A stretch of 47,505 bases of DNA. Origin: JAKFWF01 sp041745515. Its GTDB lineage: Bacteria > Pseudomonadota > Alphaproteobacteria > Rhizobiales > Hyphomicrobiaceae. A model generated the notes under the pieces. It worked only from the letters and a program-made list of their open reading frames with translations. It was not told the origin of the DNA and did no database searches. Position 1 is the first letter of the stretch. Each line of letters starts with the position of its first letter. The DNA lies in contig JBGTIU010000018.1 of the NCBI GenBank assembly GCA_041745515.1, forward strand, positions 1 through 47,505, written 5' to 3'. A program made the translations under genes and the position numbers. Of this stretch, positions 17,089-26,066 are shown piece by piece.

Positions 17089-17688
17089 ATGTTGCCAGAC
17101 GGCTTCGCCTCAGTGCCAGCGGGCAAGATCGCCACGATTGTAACGTCGCTGCAGATGCTTGCGCCGCCAGCTCCGGAACGACGGCACTGCGCGGTCTCTG
17201 AAAACCTTCGGTTGATCCGAATGCCGCGGCCTAGTCTGGAATGGTACCGCGCACTCTACCGCAAGATCGGCGAAGACTGGCTTTGGTTCTCGCGACTGCG
17301 CATGTCCGACTTGGCACTTGCCGAAATCATTCATCACCCGGCGGTCGAGATCAGCACTTTGCAGATCGATGGACAGGACGCCGGCATCCTGGAACTCGAT
17401 TTCCGCGAGCTTGGACAATGCGAAATTGCATTCTTTGGCGTTGCCGCGGACCAGATCGGTCAGGGTCTCGGGCGCTTCCTGATGAGCGAAGCAATTCGAA
17501 TCTCTTGGGCCCGACCGATCGAGCGGCTTTGGGTTCACACCTGCACCCTCGATCACCCCAAAGCGATGGCGTTTTACCGAAAATGCGGCTTTCACCCTTA
17601 TCGGCAGCAGGTCGAGATTGCAGACGATCCGCGCCTGACCGGTGAAGCTGCACGCACCGCAGCCAGACATGTGCCGATTTTCGAATGA
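17089..17688 (+). CDS. GNAT-family N-acetyltransferase
   Basis: This encodes 199 residues. The acetyl-CoA binding motif A is FGVAADQIGQGLGRFLMSEA (about 122-141, with the Q-x-x-G-x-G pattern). Motif B is seen in WVHTCTLDHPKAMAFYRKCG and in FHPYRQQVEI. The N-terminal 45 residues have little family similarity, so the real start could lie later. The substrate is not known. The gene follows btaB by 77 bases and is convergent with the PhyH-like gene, with a single base between the stop codons. Cotranscription with the BtaA remnant and btaB is possible. Confidence 0.85.
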   Translation: MLPDGFASVPAGKIATIVTSLQMLAPPAPERRHCAVSENLRLIRMPRPSLEWYRALYRKIGEDWLWFSRLRMSDLALAEIIHHPAVEISTLQIDGQDAGILELDFRELGQCEIAFFGVAADQIGQGLGRFLMSEAIRISWARPIERLWVHTCTLDHPKAMAFYRKCGFHPYRQQVEIADDPRLTGEAARTAARHVPIFE

Positions 17689-17689
17689 C

Positions 17690-18490
17690 CTATTCCGCTG
17701 CCTGGGCGTAGCTTTTGGCATATTCAATCAGTGCATCGTCGGTGACCGGCTCAATTGGTGTGAAATCCTGGTGCGCAATCCATTCGGGCCGCGTTGGCTT
17801 GCGAATGTGGTTCGAGACGGCGTTGAGCGTCAGATAGACGATCTTGCGGCTGTACGGCGTGATATTGCCGGACGATCCGTGCACCAGGTTGCCATGGAAC
17901 ATCAACACGCCGCCAGGCTTGCCGGTCGGCACCACGATGCCGCCGTCCGCGCATAGCTTTTCGACCGTCGCATTGTCGAGCGTCCACAATGGATAGCTTG
18001 TCGTGCCCTTGTCGTGGCCCGCCGCCAACACCCCCTGCTTGTGGCTTTTGGGGATGATCATCAGCGGGCCGTTGAATGTGAAGACTTCGTCCAGGAAAAC
18101 GGAGATGTTCATCGCCTTTGGTTCGGGCATGCCGTCGTCGCGTGCCCAGGTGCCGTAGTCCTGATGCCATTGCCAGACGTCACCGTCGAACTTCGCCTTC
18201 GCGTTGATCTTGAACTGATGCATATAGAGCTGTTCGCCGAACAACTGCTCGACGGGCTTTATCAGGCGCGGATGGGCGCCCAGCAATCTGAAAGCCTCGT
18301 TGTAGGTGTGAGCGGCAAATGCCGTTCGCGGGGCGCCGGACTTCTCGCGCCAGATTTGCGGACGATCTAGCTTGTAGATGGCATCGGCTTCGGCTCGAAG
18401 TGCCGCGACCTCGGCCGGGGAGAAGCAATCCGGCATGAACAGATAGCCGTCGTCCTCGAACTGCTTGATCTGATTGGGGGTGAGCTTCAT
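17690..18490 (-). CDS. Phytanoyl-CoA dioxygenase (PhyH)-family protein
   Basis: This encodes 266 residues. The non-haem iron ligands are H109 and D111 (WHQDYGTW) and H204 (FHGNLVHGS); R215 (YSRKIVYLT) should bind 2-oxoglutarate. The sequence MNISVFLDEVFTFNGPLMII, ending in PKSHKQG, is typical of the family. The HQDYGTWARDDGMP part is close in style to ectoine and proline hydroxylases of the PhyH group, although the ectoine genes are not nearby. The reaction is probably hydroxylation of a small molecule using O2 and 2-oxoglutarate. The substrate is unknown. Upstream on the same strand lies a VOC protein gene, and the two may be cotranscribed. Confidence 0.88.
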   Translation of the reverse strand: MKLTPNQIKQFEDDGYLFMPDCFSPAEVAALRAEADAIYKLDRPQIWREKSGAPRTAFAAHTYNEAFRLLGAHPRLIKPVEQLFGEQLYMHQFKINAKAKFDGDVWQWHQDYGTWARDDGMPEPKAMNISVFLDEVFTFNGPLMIIPKSHKQGVLAAGHDKGTTSYPLWTLDNATVEKLCADGGIVVPTGKPGGVLMFHGNLVHGSSGNITPYSRKIVYLTLNAVSNHIRKPTRPEWIAHQDFTPIEPVTDDALIEYAKSYAQAAE

Positions 18491-18577
18491 GGCGCCTCTC
18501 CTCCGATTTCCTGGGTTCGCGTTACGAAGCTACGTCTGAGCCGATCCTTTCGCAAGGCCGTCCGGTGCGGATCACCG

Positions 18578-18949
18578 CTATGGGAACGTAACCGCCTCGA
18601 TCCGGTTGCCGTCGGGATCGCGAACAAACGCCCCGAAATAGCTCGTCGTTGCTCCTCGCCTCGATCCCGGCGGGCCATCATCGCGGCCTCCGCGCAACAA
18701 AGCCGCGCAGTGAAATGCTTCGACAGCGGCAATGTCGGGGGCCCGCAGGCATGCGTGCGCGCCCGTGTCATCGGGGATCGGCCTCATATCAGGCCGCGCG
18801 TTCAGCCAGAATTCCGGATACTTCTTGCCGAACCCGACCGTGTGGGATCGCTCGACAAGGCGCGCAAGGCCGAGCGGCTGCAGCACCGCCTCATAGAAGC
18901 CGGCACTGCGCTCCAGATCCGAAACGGCGATCGAGATGTGGTCAATCAT
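18578..18949 (-). CDS. VOC-family (glyoxalase/bleomycin-resistance fold) protein
   Basis: This encodes 123 residues from ATG 18949. The fold begins MIDHISIAVSDLERSAGFYE, giving the usual first metal-ligand histidine of the beta-alpha-beta-beta-beta module (H4 in IDHISI), and ends with YFGAFVRDPDGNRIEAVTF, in which the last glutamate is the usual second ligand. Such small proteins act as lyases, dioxygenase-like enzymes or ligand-binding resistance proteins. Nothing specifies the role here. An extension to 19066 is open but has no family sequence and would overlap the divergent CoA transferase start region. The gene is followed by the PhyH-like gene on the same strand, 87 bases downstream. Confidence 0.8.
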   Translation of the reverse strand: MIDHISIAVSDLERSAGFYEAVLQPLGLARLVERSHTVGFGKKYPEFWLNARPDMRPIPDDTGAHACLRAPDIAAVEAFHCAALLRGGRDDGPPGSRRGATTSYFGAFVRDPDGNRIEAVTFP

Positions 18950-19089
18950 ATGTGCCGCTCCGCTCGAACCGATCAATGCCTGCATCACCAGCAGACGGGC
19001 AGCGCCGCGCTCGTTAAAGATAGACAGTCGTGCTGCGATCCGCGAAGATTCCAGTAAACATGTCATGGACTAGGAGCGAGGTGTCAAAC

Positions 19090-20283
19090 ATGGCCGCCCC
19101 TGCAGCATCGCGCGCGCTGTCGCGCTTCACCGTCCTTGATCTTACTCGTGCCCGCTCCGGACCGACAGCGGCGCGACAGCTCGCCGACTGGGGGGCCAAC
19201 GTCATCAAAATCGAGTTGCCCGACAACGGCGAAGATCAGGATGGTCTTGGGGGTGCCCGCAATGGACCCGATTTCCAGAACCTGCATCGCAACAAGCGCG
19301 GCATGACGCTTAACCTGAAAGCGCCGGAGGGCAGAGCCGTGTTCCATCGGCTGGCGGCAACAGCCGACGTTATCATCGAAAACTTCCGACCCGACGTGAA
19401 GACGCGCCTGGGCATCGACTACAAAACTCTGGCCAAAGCCAATCCACGGTTGGTCTACGGCAGCATCTCCGGCTTCGGACAGACGGGGCCTTACGCCACA
19501 CGACCCGGATTCGATCAGATCGCGCAGGGGATGGGCGGGCTGATGTCGATCACCGGGCTACCGGGCCAGGGACCCGTGCGCGTTGGCATTCCGATTGCTG
19601 ACCTGACGTCGGGGCTGTTTCTCGCCAACGGAATTTTGACGGCGCTGCTCGATCGTGAGGTGACAGGGCAGGGCCAATGGGTGCAGACATCGCTGCTCCA
19701 AGCGCAGATCTTTATGCTGGACTTCCAAGCCTCACGCTGGATCAACAACGGCGAAGTGCCAAAGCAGGCCGGCAACAACCACCCGACCAGCATCCCGACC
19801 GGCGTGTTCAAGACCGCCGACGGGCACATCAACATCGCCGCTTCCGGGCAGCACATCTGGACCAGGCTGATAGAGACCATTGATGCCGGCGACCTGCTCG
19901 ACAACCCGGACTATGCGACCGGAGCGACCCGATCGAAACATCGCGATGCTCTTAATGCAGCGCTGGAGCGATCCCTTTCCAAGAGGTCAACTGCGGACTG
20001 GGTAACAGCGCTCAATGCAGCGGGCGTTCCGTGTGGTCCGATCTATGCCATAGACGAGGTTTTTTCGGACCCCCAGGTAAAACATCTGGGAATCGTCGAA
20101 ACCATCGAGCGCGACAATGGCCGGCCGCTCCAAGTTGTCGGCCAGCCGGTGCAATTGTCGCGCACCCCGAGCCGGGCGATCGCCGTTCCGCCTGAACGGG
20201 GGCAACACAACGCCGAGATACTTAAGGAATTCGGCTATGCCAGCGCGGAGATCGCGAACCTGCTGCACAAGGGCGTGATCTGA
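19090..20283 (+). CDS. CaiB/BaiF (type III) CoA transferase
   Basis: This encodes 397 residues from ATG 19090, which follows GAGG at 8 bases. In-frame starts at 19030 and 19060 add no family sequence. Family features include LSRFTVLDLTRARSGPTAAR, then LADWGANVIKIELP, then HRNKRGMTLNLKAPEGRAVF, and DVIIENFRPDVKTRLGIDY. The catalytic aspartate lies in PIADLTSGLFLANGILTALL, about residue 174. Type III transferases exchange CoA between acyl groups, as in formyl-CoA:oxalate, carnitine and bile acid metabolism. The natural pair of acids cannot be told from the sequence. The VOC gene is divergent and overlaps no coding region. A free-standing gene is likely, since the next gene (20398) belongs to another set. 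Confidence 0.9.
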   Translation: MAAPAASRALSRFTVLDLTRARSGPTAARQLADWGANVIKIELPDNGEDQDGLGGARNGPDFQNLHRNKRGMTLNLKAPEGRAVFHRLAATADVIIENFRPDVKTRLGIDYKTLAKANPRLVYGSISGFGQTGPYATRPGFDQIAQGMGGLMSITGLPGQGPVRVGIPIADLTSGLFLANGILTALLDREVTGQGQWVQTSLLQAQIFMLDFQASRWINNGEVPKQAGNNHPTSIPTGVFKTADGHINIAASGQHIWTRLIETIDAGDLLDNPDYATGATRSKHRDALNAALERSLSKRSTADWVTALNAAGVPCGPIYAIDEVFSDPQVKHLGIVETIERDNGRPLQVVGQPVQLSRTPSRAIAVPPERGQHNAEILKEFGYASAEIANLLHKGVI

Positions 20284-20397
20284 GAACCGCAACAGTCGAG
20301 CTGCTGGCAAAAGAGTGCCTCGTCACCTATCTATCAGTGAACAAGTATCAATGTCAGGCCGGAGCATCACCAACCGGAATCGTGGAATCCTACCAAC

Positions 20398-21246
20398 ATG
20401 TGGCCATTCACTCGCCCGGCTGTCGTGCCTGTGCTCCGATTTTCCGGCGCGATCGGTCTGGTCACTCCGTTTCGGGCCGGGCTGTCGCTCGCCACCGCCG
20501 CTGCACAGATCGAAAAGGCATTCACGCTCTCCAAGCTGCCCGCGGTCGCCATTGCGATCAACTCGCCGGGCGGGTCGCCGGTACAATCGAGCTTGATTTT
20601 CAACCGCGTTCGGCAACTTGCAGATGAGCACAAGAAACGCGTTTACGTATTCTGCGAGGACGTGGCGGCCTCTGGGGGCTACTACCTCGCCATCGCCGGC
20701 GATGAAATCTACGCTGACCCATCGTCGATTGTGGGTTCGATTGGCGTCATCTCGTCTGGTTTCGGCTTCGACAAAGCGATCGAACGGCTCGGCATCGACC
20801 GCCGCGTCTACACCTCGGGCCTGAACAAAGGCTCGCTGGACCCATTCAAACCCGAGAAGCACGACGACATCGCTCGGCTGAAGGCGTTGCAACGCGACGT
20901 GCACGATGTGTTTATCGGCGTGGTCAAGGACCGACGCGCGGCACGACTCAAAGCCCCCGACGGCGAATTGTTTTCCGGTGCTTTCTGGTCAGGGCCGAAG
21001 GCGCTGGAACTCGGATTGATCGACGGTATCGCCGACATGCGCACGAAAATGCGCGAGTTGTTCGGCGACAAGGTTCGACTGAGAGTGATAGCCCCGTCGA
21101 GTGGCGGATTGCTCGGCCGTTTGCGCCGAGTACCAAGTATCGGGGCAGCTCGGACAGCCGGACTGCGCGATTTGCCGGCTGCGCTGGCCGATAACCTGAT
21201 GTCGGCGATAGAAGAACGCGCATTATGGTCGCGGTACGGATTGTGA
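20398..21246 (+). CDS. S49-family (SohB/SppA-type) serine peptidase
   Basis: This encodes 282 residues, the size of the short SohB or archaeal-type SppA proteins. LRFSGAIGL opens the fold, then AVAIAINSPGGSPVQSSLIF forms the oxyanion region, and the catalytic serine lies in VAASGGYYLAIAGDEIYA (about residues 95-112). A lysine general base is expected later in the chain, in the KGSLDPF or RVYTSGLNKG region. The family degrades signal peptides and membrane protein fragments in or at the inner membrane. This protein has no clear N-terminal membrane helix, so it may be soluble or peripheral. The following gene of 68 residues is a small membrane protein that starts 16 bases later and is probably in the same operon. 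Confidence 0.88.
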   Translation: MWPFTRPAVVPVLRFSGAIGLVTPFRAGLSLATAAAQIEKAFTLSKLPAVAIAINSPGGSPVQSSLIFNRVRQLADEHKKRVYVFCEDVAASGGYYLAIAGDEIYADPSSIVGSIGVISSGFGFDKAIERLGIDRRVYTSGLNKGSLDPFKPEKHDDIARLKALQRDVHDVFIGVVKDRRAARLKAPDGELFSGAFWSGPKALELGLIDGIADMRTKMRELFGDKVRLRVIAPSSGGLLGRLRRVPSIGAARTAGLRDLPAALADNLMSAIEERALWSRYGL

Positions 21247-21262
21247 GGTCGGGGGAAGGGGG

Positions 21263-21469
21263 ATGCCGCAACTCATTGTATTGACCGTAATCGGTGCTGG
21301 CGCCGTCGCCGGTTACAGGTGGCTGTCGAGACAGATGCGGGCAACGGCACTGGCCGACGAACAATCGCGTCGCGCGACGGAGCAGGCAACTCTTCGACCA
21401 AAGGATCTTGGCCAACTGGAATGGGACGCTGAGAACGGCGTTTACAGGCCGCGTGATCGCCTGGTCTGA
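21263..21469 (+). CDS. Small single-pass membrane protein of unknown function
   Basis: This encodes 68 residues. It starts 16 bases after the S49 peptidase gene, with GGGGGAAGGGGG ahead of ATG 21263. Residues 3-20 (QLIVLTVIGAGAVAGYRW) are a membrane helix, after which a polar tail ends in DLGQLEWDAENGVYRPRDRL. I do not recognise a family name, but the tail looks conserved in type (a short motif LxWDxxxGVYRP). Placement behind the peptidase suggests it is cotranscribed and perhaps anchors or regulates it. That is a guess. Confidence 0.6.
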   Translation: MPQLIVLTVIGAGAVAGYRWLSRQMRATALADEQSRRATEQATLRPKDLGQLEWDAENGVYRPRDRLV

Positions 21470-21563
21470 AAGCGCGCGCTTGCCGAAACGGCAGTCGACC
21501 TGTTGATCGGTTGGCACATGGCCCTATAGTCCCAGGCACAATTTGCCTGGGACACGGGTTGCC

Positions 21564-22511
21564 ATGCCAAGAGCCGCTACATCGAAAGCTGATCCCGCCG
21601 CGACAAGCGGGTTGCGCCCGACGGTCGCATTTCAGGATCTGATCCTGACACTGCAGCAATTCTGGGCAGTGCAAGGCTGCGTCATTCTGCAACCCTACGA
21701 CATGGAAGTCGGCGCCGGCACGTTCCATCCGGCAACGACCTTGCGCGCACTCGGCCCGAAACCCTGGAATGCGGCTTTCGTACAGCCCTCGCGACGCCCG
21801 AAGGATGGCCGCTATGGCGAGAACCCGAACCGGCTGCAGCACTATTACCAGTTCCAGGTGATCATGAAGCCGTCACCACTCGACCTGCAGGGTCTCTATC
21901 TCAATAGCCTTGCCGCGATCGGCCTTGATCCGCTGCGTCATGACATCCGCTTCGTCGAGGATGATTGGGAGAGCCCAACGCTCGGCGCATGGGGCCTCGG
22001 GTGGGAGGTGTGGTGCGACGGTATGGAGGTGTCGCAGTTCACCTACTTCCAGCAGGTCGGCGGCTACGACTGCAATCCGGTTTCCGGCGAACTGACCTAC
22101 GGCCTTGAGCGGCTCGCCATGTACGTGCAGGGTGTCGACCGGGTCTACGACTTGTCGTTCAATGGCCGCGAGGACGCCCGCCGTTTGAGCTATGGCGACG
22201 TGTTCCTGCAGGCCGAACAGGAATATTCGCGGCACAACTTCGAGCATGCCGACACCGACCTGCTGCTGCAGCATTTCAAGGATGCCGAGGCCGAGTGTAA
22301 GGCGCTGCTCGAAAAGGGCCAGCGCGATGGCCATCACGACATGGCGCTGCCGGCCTACGATCAGTGCATCAAGGCATCGCACCGCTTCAACCTGTTGGAC
22401 GCCCGCGGCGTAATCTCGGTGACCGAGCGGCAGAGTTATATCCTGCGGGTGCGCGAGCTTGCCAAGGCTTGCTGCAAGGCGTGGCTGCAAACGGAGGGCG
22501 GCAAAGCATGA
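21564..22511 (+). CDS. glyQ: Glycyl-tRNA synthetase alpha subunit
   Basis: This encodes 315 residues from ATG 21564; an in-frame TTG at 21543 is a weaker start. Class II synthetase sequences of the alpha subunit are plain: FQDLILTLQQFWAVQGCVIL, then QPYDMEVGAGTFHPAT, then PKPWNAAFVQPSRRP, DGRYGENPNRLQHYYQFQVI and a final GELTYGLERLAMYVQG. It forms the catalytic part of the tetrameric alpha2-beta2 enzyme that charges tRNA-Gly. The stop codon overlaps the start of the next small gene (ATGA). The beta subunit gene follows after that small gene. Confidence 0.97.
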   Translation: MPRAATSKADPAATSGLRPTVAFQDLILTLQQFWAVQGCVILQPYDMEVGAGTFHPATTLRALGPKPWNAAFVQPSRRPKDGRYGENPNRLQHYYQFQVIMKPSPLDLQGLYLNSLAAIGLDPLRHDIRFVEDDWESPTLGAWGLGWEVWCDGMEVSQFTYFQQVGGYDCNPVSGELTYGLERLAMYVQGVDRVYDLSFNGREDARRLSYGDVFLQAEQEYSRHNFEHADTDLLLQHFKDAEAECKALLEKGQRDGHHDMALPAYDQCIKASHRFNLLDARGVISVTERQSYILRVRELAKACCKAWLQTEGGKA

Positions 22512-22705
22512 CCAGCTACATTCCCACACTGCTCGGCTGCCTCGTCATTGGCCTGCCCGCCCTCCTGATTGCCTGGATTGCGTTCCGCCGCGAGCGCAAG
22601 CTGTTCCTGTTCGCAGTCGCACTGATCGTCGTGGGGCTGGGCTACCTCGCCACCACACCGACGCCGGAGGGCATCGCCAAAGTCGTGCTGGGCAGGCAGA
22701 TTTAG
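22508..22705 (+). CDS. Small membrane protein between glyQ and glyS
   Basis: This encodes 65 residues. The ATG at 22508 overlaps the glyQ stop codon by four bases, so translation is coupled. Two hydrophobic segments are present, PTLLGCLVIGLPALLIAWIA and KLFLFAVALIVVGLGYLA, separated by a positively charged loop (FRRERK). I do not recognise a family. It ends 25 bases before glyS. A small gene at this place is seen in several Hyphomicrobiales as far as I recall. The protein could be unrelated to tRNA charging and only use the operon for expression. It may also tether the synthetase to the membrane, but there is no direct sign of this. Confidence 0.7.
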   Translation: MTSYIPTLLGCLVIGLPALLIAWIAFRRERKLFLFAVALIVVGLGYLATTPTPEGIAKVVLGRQI

Positions 22706-22730
22706 CGATCCCGATTCGAAAGACCGTGGC

Positions 22731-24869
22731 ATGTCTGAACTACTCCTGGAACTGTTTTCCGAAGAAATTCCCGCTCGGATGCAGGCCCGCGCCGCCGCCG
22801 ATCTTGGGCGTCTGGTCGCGGATGGCTTGAAAGCGCAGGGCCTGATCATCGGCGCCGCCCGCACGTTTGCGACACCACGGCGCCTGACCCTCGTCATTGA
22901 CGGCGTGCCGGCAGGTTCCGCTGCGTCGCGCGAAGAAAAGAAAGGGCCGCGCGCCGGCGCGCCGGACGCCGCGATCCAGGGTTTTCTCAAGAGCGCCGGC
23001 ATTTCGTCGCTCGATCAAGCAACGCTGGTGAAAGACGCCAAGAAGGGCGATTTCTATGTCGCTGTCATCGAGAAGCCTGGCCGCGCGTCGGCCGAGATCA
23101 TCGCAAGCGTCGTCACCGAGACAATCCAGAAATTTCCGTGGCCGAAGTCGATGCGGTGGGGATCAGGCACTTTGCTATGGGTGCGGCCGCTGCAATCGAT
23201 CCTGTGTCTGCTTGGGGGCAACGTTGTGCCATTCGAGATTGGTGGATTGACGAGCTGCGATACGACGGAGGGTCACCGGTTCCTGTCGCCGGGTCGGTTC
23301 AAGGTGCGCGATTTCGCAGACTACCAGAAGAAACTTGCCGCAGTTCATGTCGTGCTTGATGCTGCTGCTCGGGTCAATCTGATTGAAAGCCAGGCCCGGG
23401 AACTCGCCAACGCCAATCGCCTCGAACTGGTCGAGGACGAGGGCCTGCTTGCCGAAAATGCCGGGCTGACGGAATGGCCTACGGCGCTGATGGGCAGCTT
23501 CGACGAAGCGTTTCTGTCGGTGCCGCCAGAATGCCTGACGACCGCCATGCGTGCGCATCAGAAATGCTTCTCGTTGAAGGACGCCAAGACCGGCCGCCTC
23601 GCCAACCGCTTCCTGGCAGTTGCCAACCTCAAGCCTAAGGACGACGGCAAGGCGATCATTCGCGGCAACGAAAAGGTGATCGCGGCGCGCCTGTCCGACG
23701 CAAAGTTCTTCTGGGAACAGGATTTAAAACGCCGGCTGGAGCCGATGCATTTCGAGCTCAAGGGTGTCACCTTCCATGACATGCTCGGCTCTCAGTGGGA
23801 CCGGATGGAGCGCATGACAGAGCTGGCCCGCCGGATCGCAGGCGCGGTCGATGCGGAGCCCGACCTGGCGGGTCGCGCGGCGCAGTTGTGCAAGGCCGAT
23901 CTCGTTTCGGGCATGGTCGGCGAGTTCCCCGAGTTGCAGGGGTTGATGGGTCGCTACCTCGCCGAAGCCGAGCATATGGACGCCCGGATCGCACGCGCCA
24001 TCGAGCTTCACTACAAGCCGAAGGGACCGACCGATACGGTACCGAAGGGAGAAGACGGCGATGCCGTCGCGATTGCTGTTGCGCTCGCCGACAAACTCGA
24101 CACGCTGGTGGGATTCTGGGCGATCAACGAAAAGCCGACGGGGTCGGGCGATCCGTATCAGCTTCGACGGGCGGCTTTGGGCGTGATCCGCATCGCGGTC
24201 GAGAATGATTTGCGGGTAAGTCTTGTCCCCAAGATGCAAGAACATCTGATGCGACTGCAAAGCGCATTTGAGGGCACCAGTCTACAAATTGAAGCCAGTG
24301 TCGGCCAGAAATTATTCAACGCGCAGCCGGTATACGGCGAAGTCTTAGACCTCCTTGTTTTCTTCGCCGACCGGCTCAAGGTCTACCTGCGCGATCAGGG
24401 CGCGCGGCACGATTTGATCGATGCGGTGTTCTCGCTCGGCGGCCAGGACGACCTCGCGCTCATTGTTAAGCGCGTGAATGCACTCGGCGATTTCCTCAAG
24501 ACCGACGACGGCGCGAACCTGCTCGCCGGCGTCAAGCGGGCGACCAACATCCTCGGCATCGAGGAGAAGAAGGACAAAGTGAGCCATGCCGGAACTTACG
24601 ATTTGAAGCTGCTGAAGGAACGCGAGGAGCTGGCGCTTGCAGCGGCGATCGAGAGCGTCAAGCAGGATACGACCGCCGCCATCAACGTCGAGAACTTCGG
24701 CGGCGCCATGCGCGCACTCGCTGAGTTGCGCGCACCCGTCGATGCATTCTTCGAGAAGGTCACCGTCAACGACAAGGACCCACCGACCCGTCTCAACCGC
24801 CTCAAGCTGTTGTCCGAGATCCGAGCCACGACGCTGCAGGTCGCTGACTTTTCGAAGATTGCAGGATGA
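22731..24869 (+). CDS. glyS: Glycyl-tRNA synthetase beta subunit
   Basis: This encodes 712 residues, the usual length. Family sequences are MSELLLELFSEEIPARMQAR at the N-terminus, then GFLKSAGIS, FPWPKSMRWG, and the HD-like part SKEC-type VPPECLTTAMRAHQKCFSLK. The C-terminal anticodon-binding part contains YDLKLLKEREELALAAAIE and ends with NRLKLLSEIRATTLQVADFS. The beta subunit binds tRNA-Gly and completes the tetramer with GlyQ. The stop codon overlaps the next gene by four bases (ATGA). Confidence 0.97.
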   Translation: MSELLLELFSEEIPARMQARAAADLGRLVADGLKAQGLIIGAARTFATPRRLTLVIDGVPAGSAASREEKKGPRAGAPDAAIQGFLKSAGISSLDQATLVKDAKKGDFYVAVIEKPGRASAEIIASVVTETIQKFPWPKSMRWGSGTLLWVRPLQSILCLLGGNVVPFEIGGLTSCDTTEGHRFLSPGRFKVRDFADYQKKLAAVHVVLDAAARVNLIESQARELANANRLELVEDEGLLAENAGLTEWPTALMGSFDEAFLSVPPECLTTAMRAHQKCFSLKDAKTGRLANRFLAVANLKPKDDGKAIIRGNEKVIAARLSDAKFFWEQDLKRRLEPMHFELKGVTFHDMLGSQWDRMERMTELARRIAGAVDAEPDLAGRAAQLCKADLVSGMVGEFPELQGLMGRYLAEAEHMDARIARAIELHYKPKGPTDTVPKGEDGDAVAIAVALADKLDTLVGFWAINEKPTGSGDPYQLRRAALGVIRIAVENDLRVSLVPKMQEHLMRLQSAFEGTSLQIEASVGQKLFNAQPVYGEVLDLLVFFADRLKVYLRDQGARHDLIDAVFSLGGQDDLALIVKRVNALGDFLKTDDGANLLAGVKRATNILGIEEKKDKVSHAGTYDLKLLKEREELALAAAIESVKQDTTAAINVENFGGAMRALAELRAPVDAFFEKVTVNDKDPPTRLNRLKLLSEIRATTLQVADFSKIAG

Positions 24870-25264
24870 CGCCAAACCTCTTCGTCTACGGCACTCTGAT
24901 GTCGACGGCTGCGAGCAAGCTCGGTCGGGGTATGCGTGCCCGCCTCCAGCAGGAGGCCAGATTGATTGGCGCGGCCATGATCCAGGGACGGTTGTACGAT
25001 CTCGGGCGCTATCCGGTTCTCGTGGCAAGCGATGGCGCAGCCGATGTCGTCCATGGCGAGGTTTACGCGATTGCGGACCCGTCCGCGACATTGTCGTGGC
25101 TCGATGACTACGAGGGGATCCCAGCGTCCGACGAGTTTCAGCGGATCGAAAGCAAGGTGCGGCTCGTGTCACACGACGAACTCGTCACCTGGGTCTACCG
25201 GTACCAAGGCTCGGTAATTGTTCTGCCGCGCATCGCCAGCGGCCGTTGGCAAGCGAAAGGCTGA
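24866..25264 (+). CDS. Gamma-glutamylcyclotransferase-like (AIG2-type) protein
   Basis: This encodes 132 residues. The fold opens with NLFVYGTLMSTAASKLGRGM, where YGTLM is the substrate-pocket signature. The likely catalytic glutamate is in LSWLDDYEGI, about residue 78. Further on is RVYRYQGSVI-like YRYQGSVIVLPRIASGRW. Family members release 5-oxoproline from gamma-glutamyl compounds or act as glutathione-specific cyclotransferases. Overlap of four bases with glyS places it in the same operon, which runs from at least glyQ. The link to tRNA synthesis is probably not functional. Confidence 0.83.
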   Translation: MTPNLFVYGTLMSTAASKLGRGMRARLQQEARLIGAAMIQGRLYDLGRYPVLVASDGAADVVHGEVYAIADPSATLSWLDDYEGIPASDEFQRIESKVRLVSHDELVTWVYRYQGSVIVLPRIASGRWQAKG

Positions 25265-25269
25265 CAAAA

Positions 25270-26052
25270 CTATTCCGCTCGCGCTTCGACCGCGCCCAGC
25301 CCCTCGATCTCGAACACCATGTGATCGCCGGCTTTGATCGGCAGCGTTGCGATGATGCTGCCGGTAATCACCACCATCCCAGGCTGCAAAGGTCGGCCGC
25401 GCTCGATCGCGAGGTTGGCCACCCAGGCCAGCGCACCCATCGGGTTGTCGGTAAGCCCCGTGTGGGAAATTTTGCCGTTGATGGTCAAAGTGCCGGCAAT
25501 CCCATTCAGCTCGCGATGGGGCTCAACCTGCTGCGGATCGCCGATTACGATGCCGGCGTTCCACGCATTATCGGCAATCAACGACAACGCATTGGTCAGC
25601 TTATAGTCGGCGTTGCGGTCCTCGATCAGCTCGAAGGCCGGCATCGCGTCACCCACTGCCGAACGTACCGTCTGCGCCGTGTAGGGCTCCGCGCCACCCG
25701 GCAGGGCAGCAGCCAGCTGCACGCTCAACTCGCACTCGACCATAAGATGCATGTGATCGGCGAGCTTGAGTTTCGCAGGTGAAACGTGGATACGATTGCC
25801 GAAGATCATGCCGCCGCAGGGATGATCGATGCCCATCAATTCCTGCATCACCCTGGTCGTGGTCGCAATCTTCAGGCCAGCAACGGGCCCGTGCACCCGC
25901 GACCACCGCTTAGCCAGTGCCTCCTGCGCCGCATACGCTTCGCCCAGTGTTCGAGGCGCTAAGTCGGCGGTCAGGTTCTCATATGCAGCCTGCGACGCAT
26001 GCGCTTCGGCGATAAAGCGCGCGGCAGCATCCGCATCGAACGGTGGCATCAT
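25270..26052 (-). CDS. 2-keto-4-pentenoate hydratase / fumarylacetoacetate hydrolase-family protein
   Basis: This encodes 260 residues. ATG 26052 follows AAGGAG at 9 bases, which favours it over the in-frame codon at 26070 that would overlap the upstream gene. The C-terminal half belongs to the FAH/hydratase fold: MHLMVECELSVQLAAALPGG contains the metal-binding E-x-E pattern in changed form, followed by AMPAFELIEDRNADYKLTNA and the substrate-binding NPMGALAWVANLAIERGRPL. In meta-cleavage pathways such enzymes add water to 2-oxopent-4-enoate. The order glutathione S-transferase then hydratase on the same strand suggests a shared catabolic role, but no ring-cleavage gene is nearby. The stop codon is five bases from the end of the convergent cyclotransferase gene. 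Confidence 0.83.
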   Translation of the reverse strand: MMPPFDADAAARFIAEAHASQAAYENLTADLAPRTLGEAYAAQEALAKRWSRVHGPVAGLKIATTTRVMQELMGIDHPCGGMIFGNRIHVSPAKLKLADHMHLMVECELSVQLAAALPGGAEPYTAQTVRSAVGDAMPAFELIEDRNADYKLTNALSLIADNAWNAGIVIGDPQQVEPHRELNGIAGTLTINGKISHTGLTDNPMGALAWVANLAIERGRPLQPGMVVITGSIIATLPIKAGDHMVFEIEGLGAVEARAE

Positions 26053-26066
26053 CGTTGCGCACTCCT

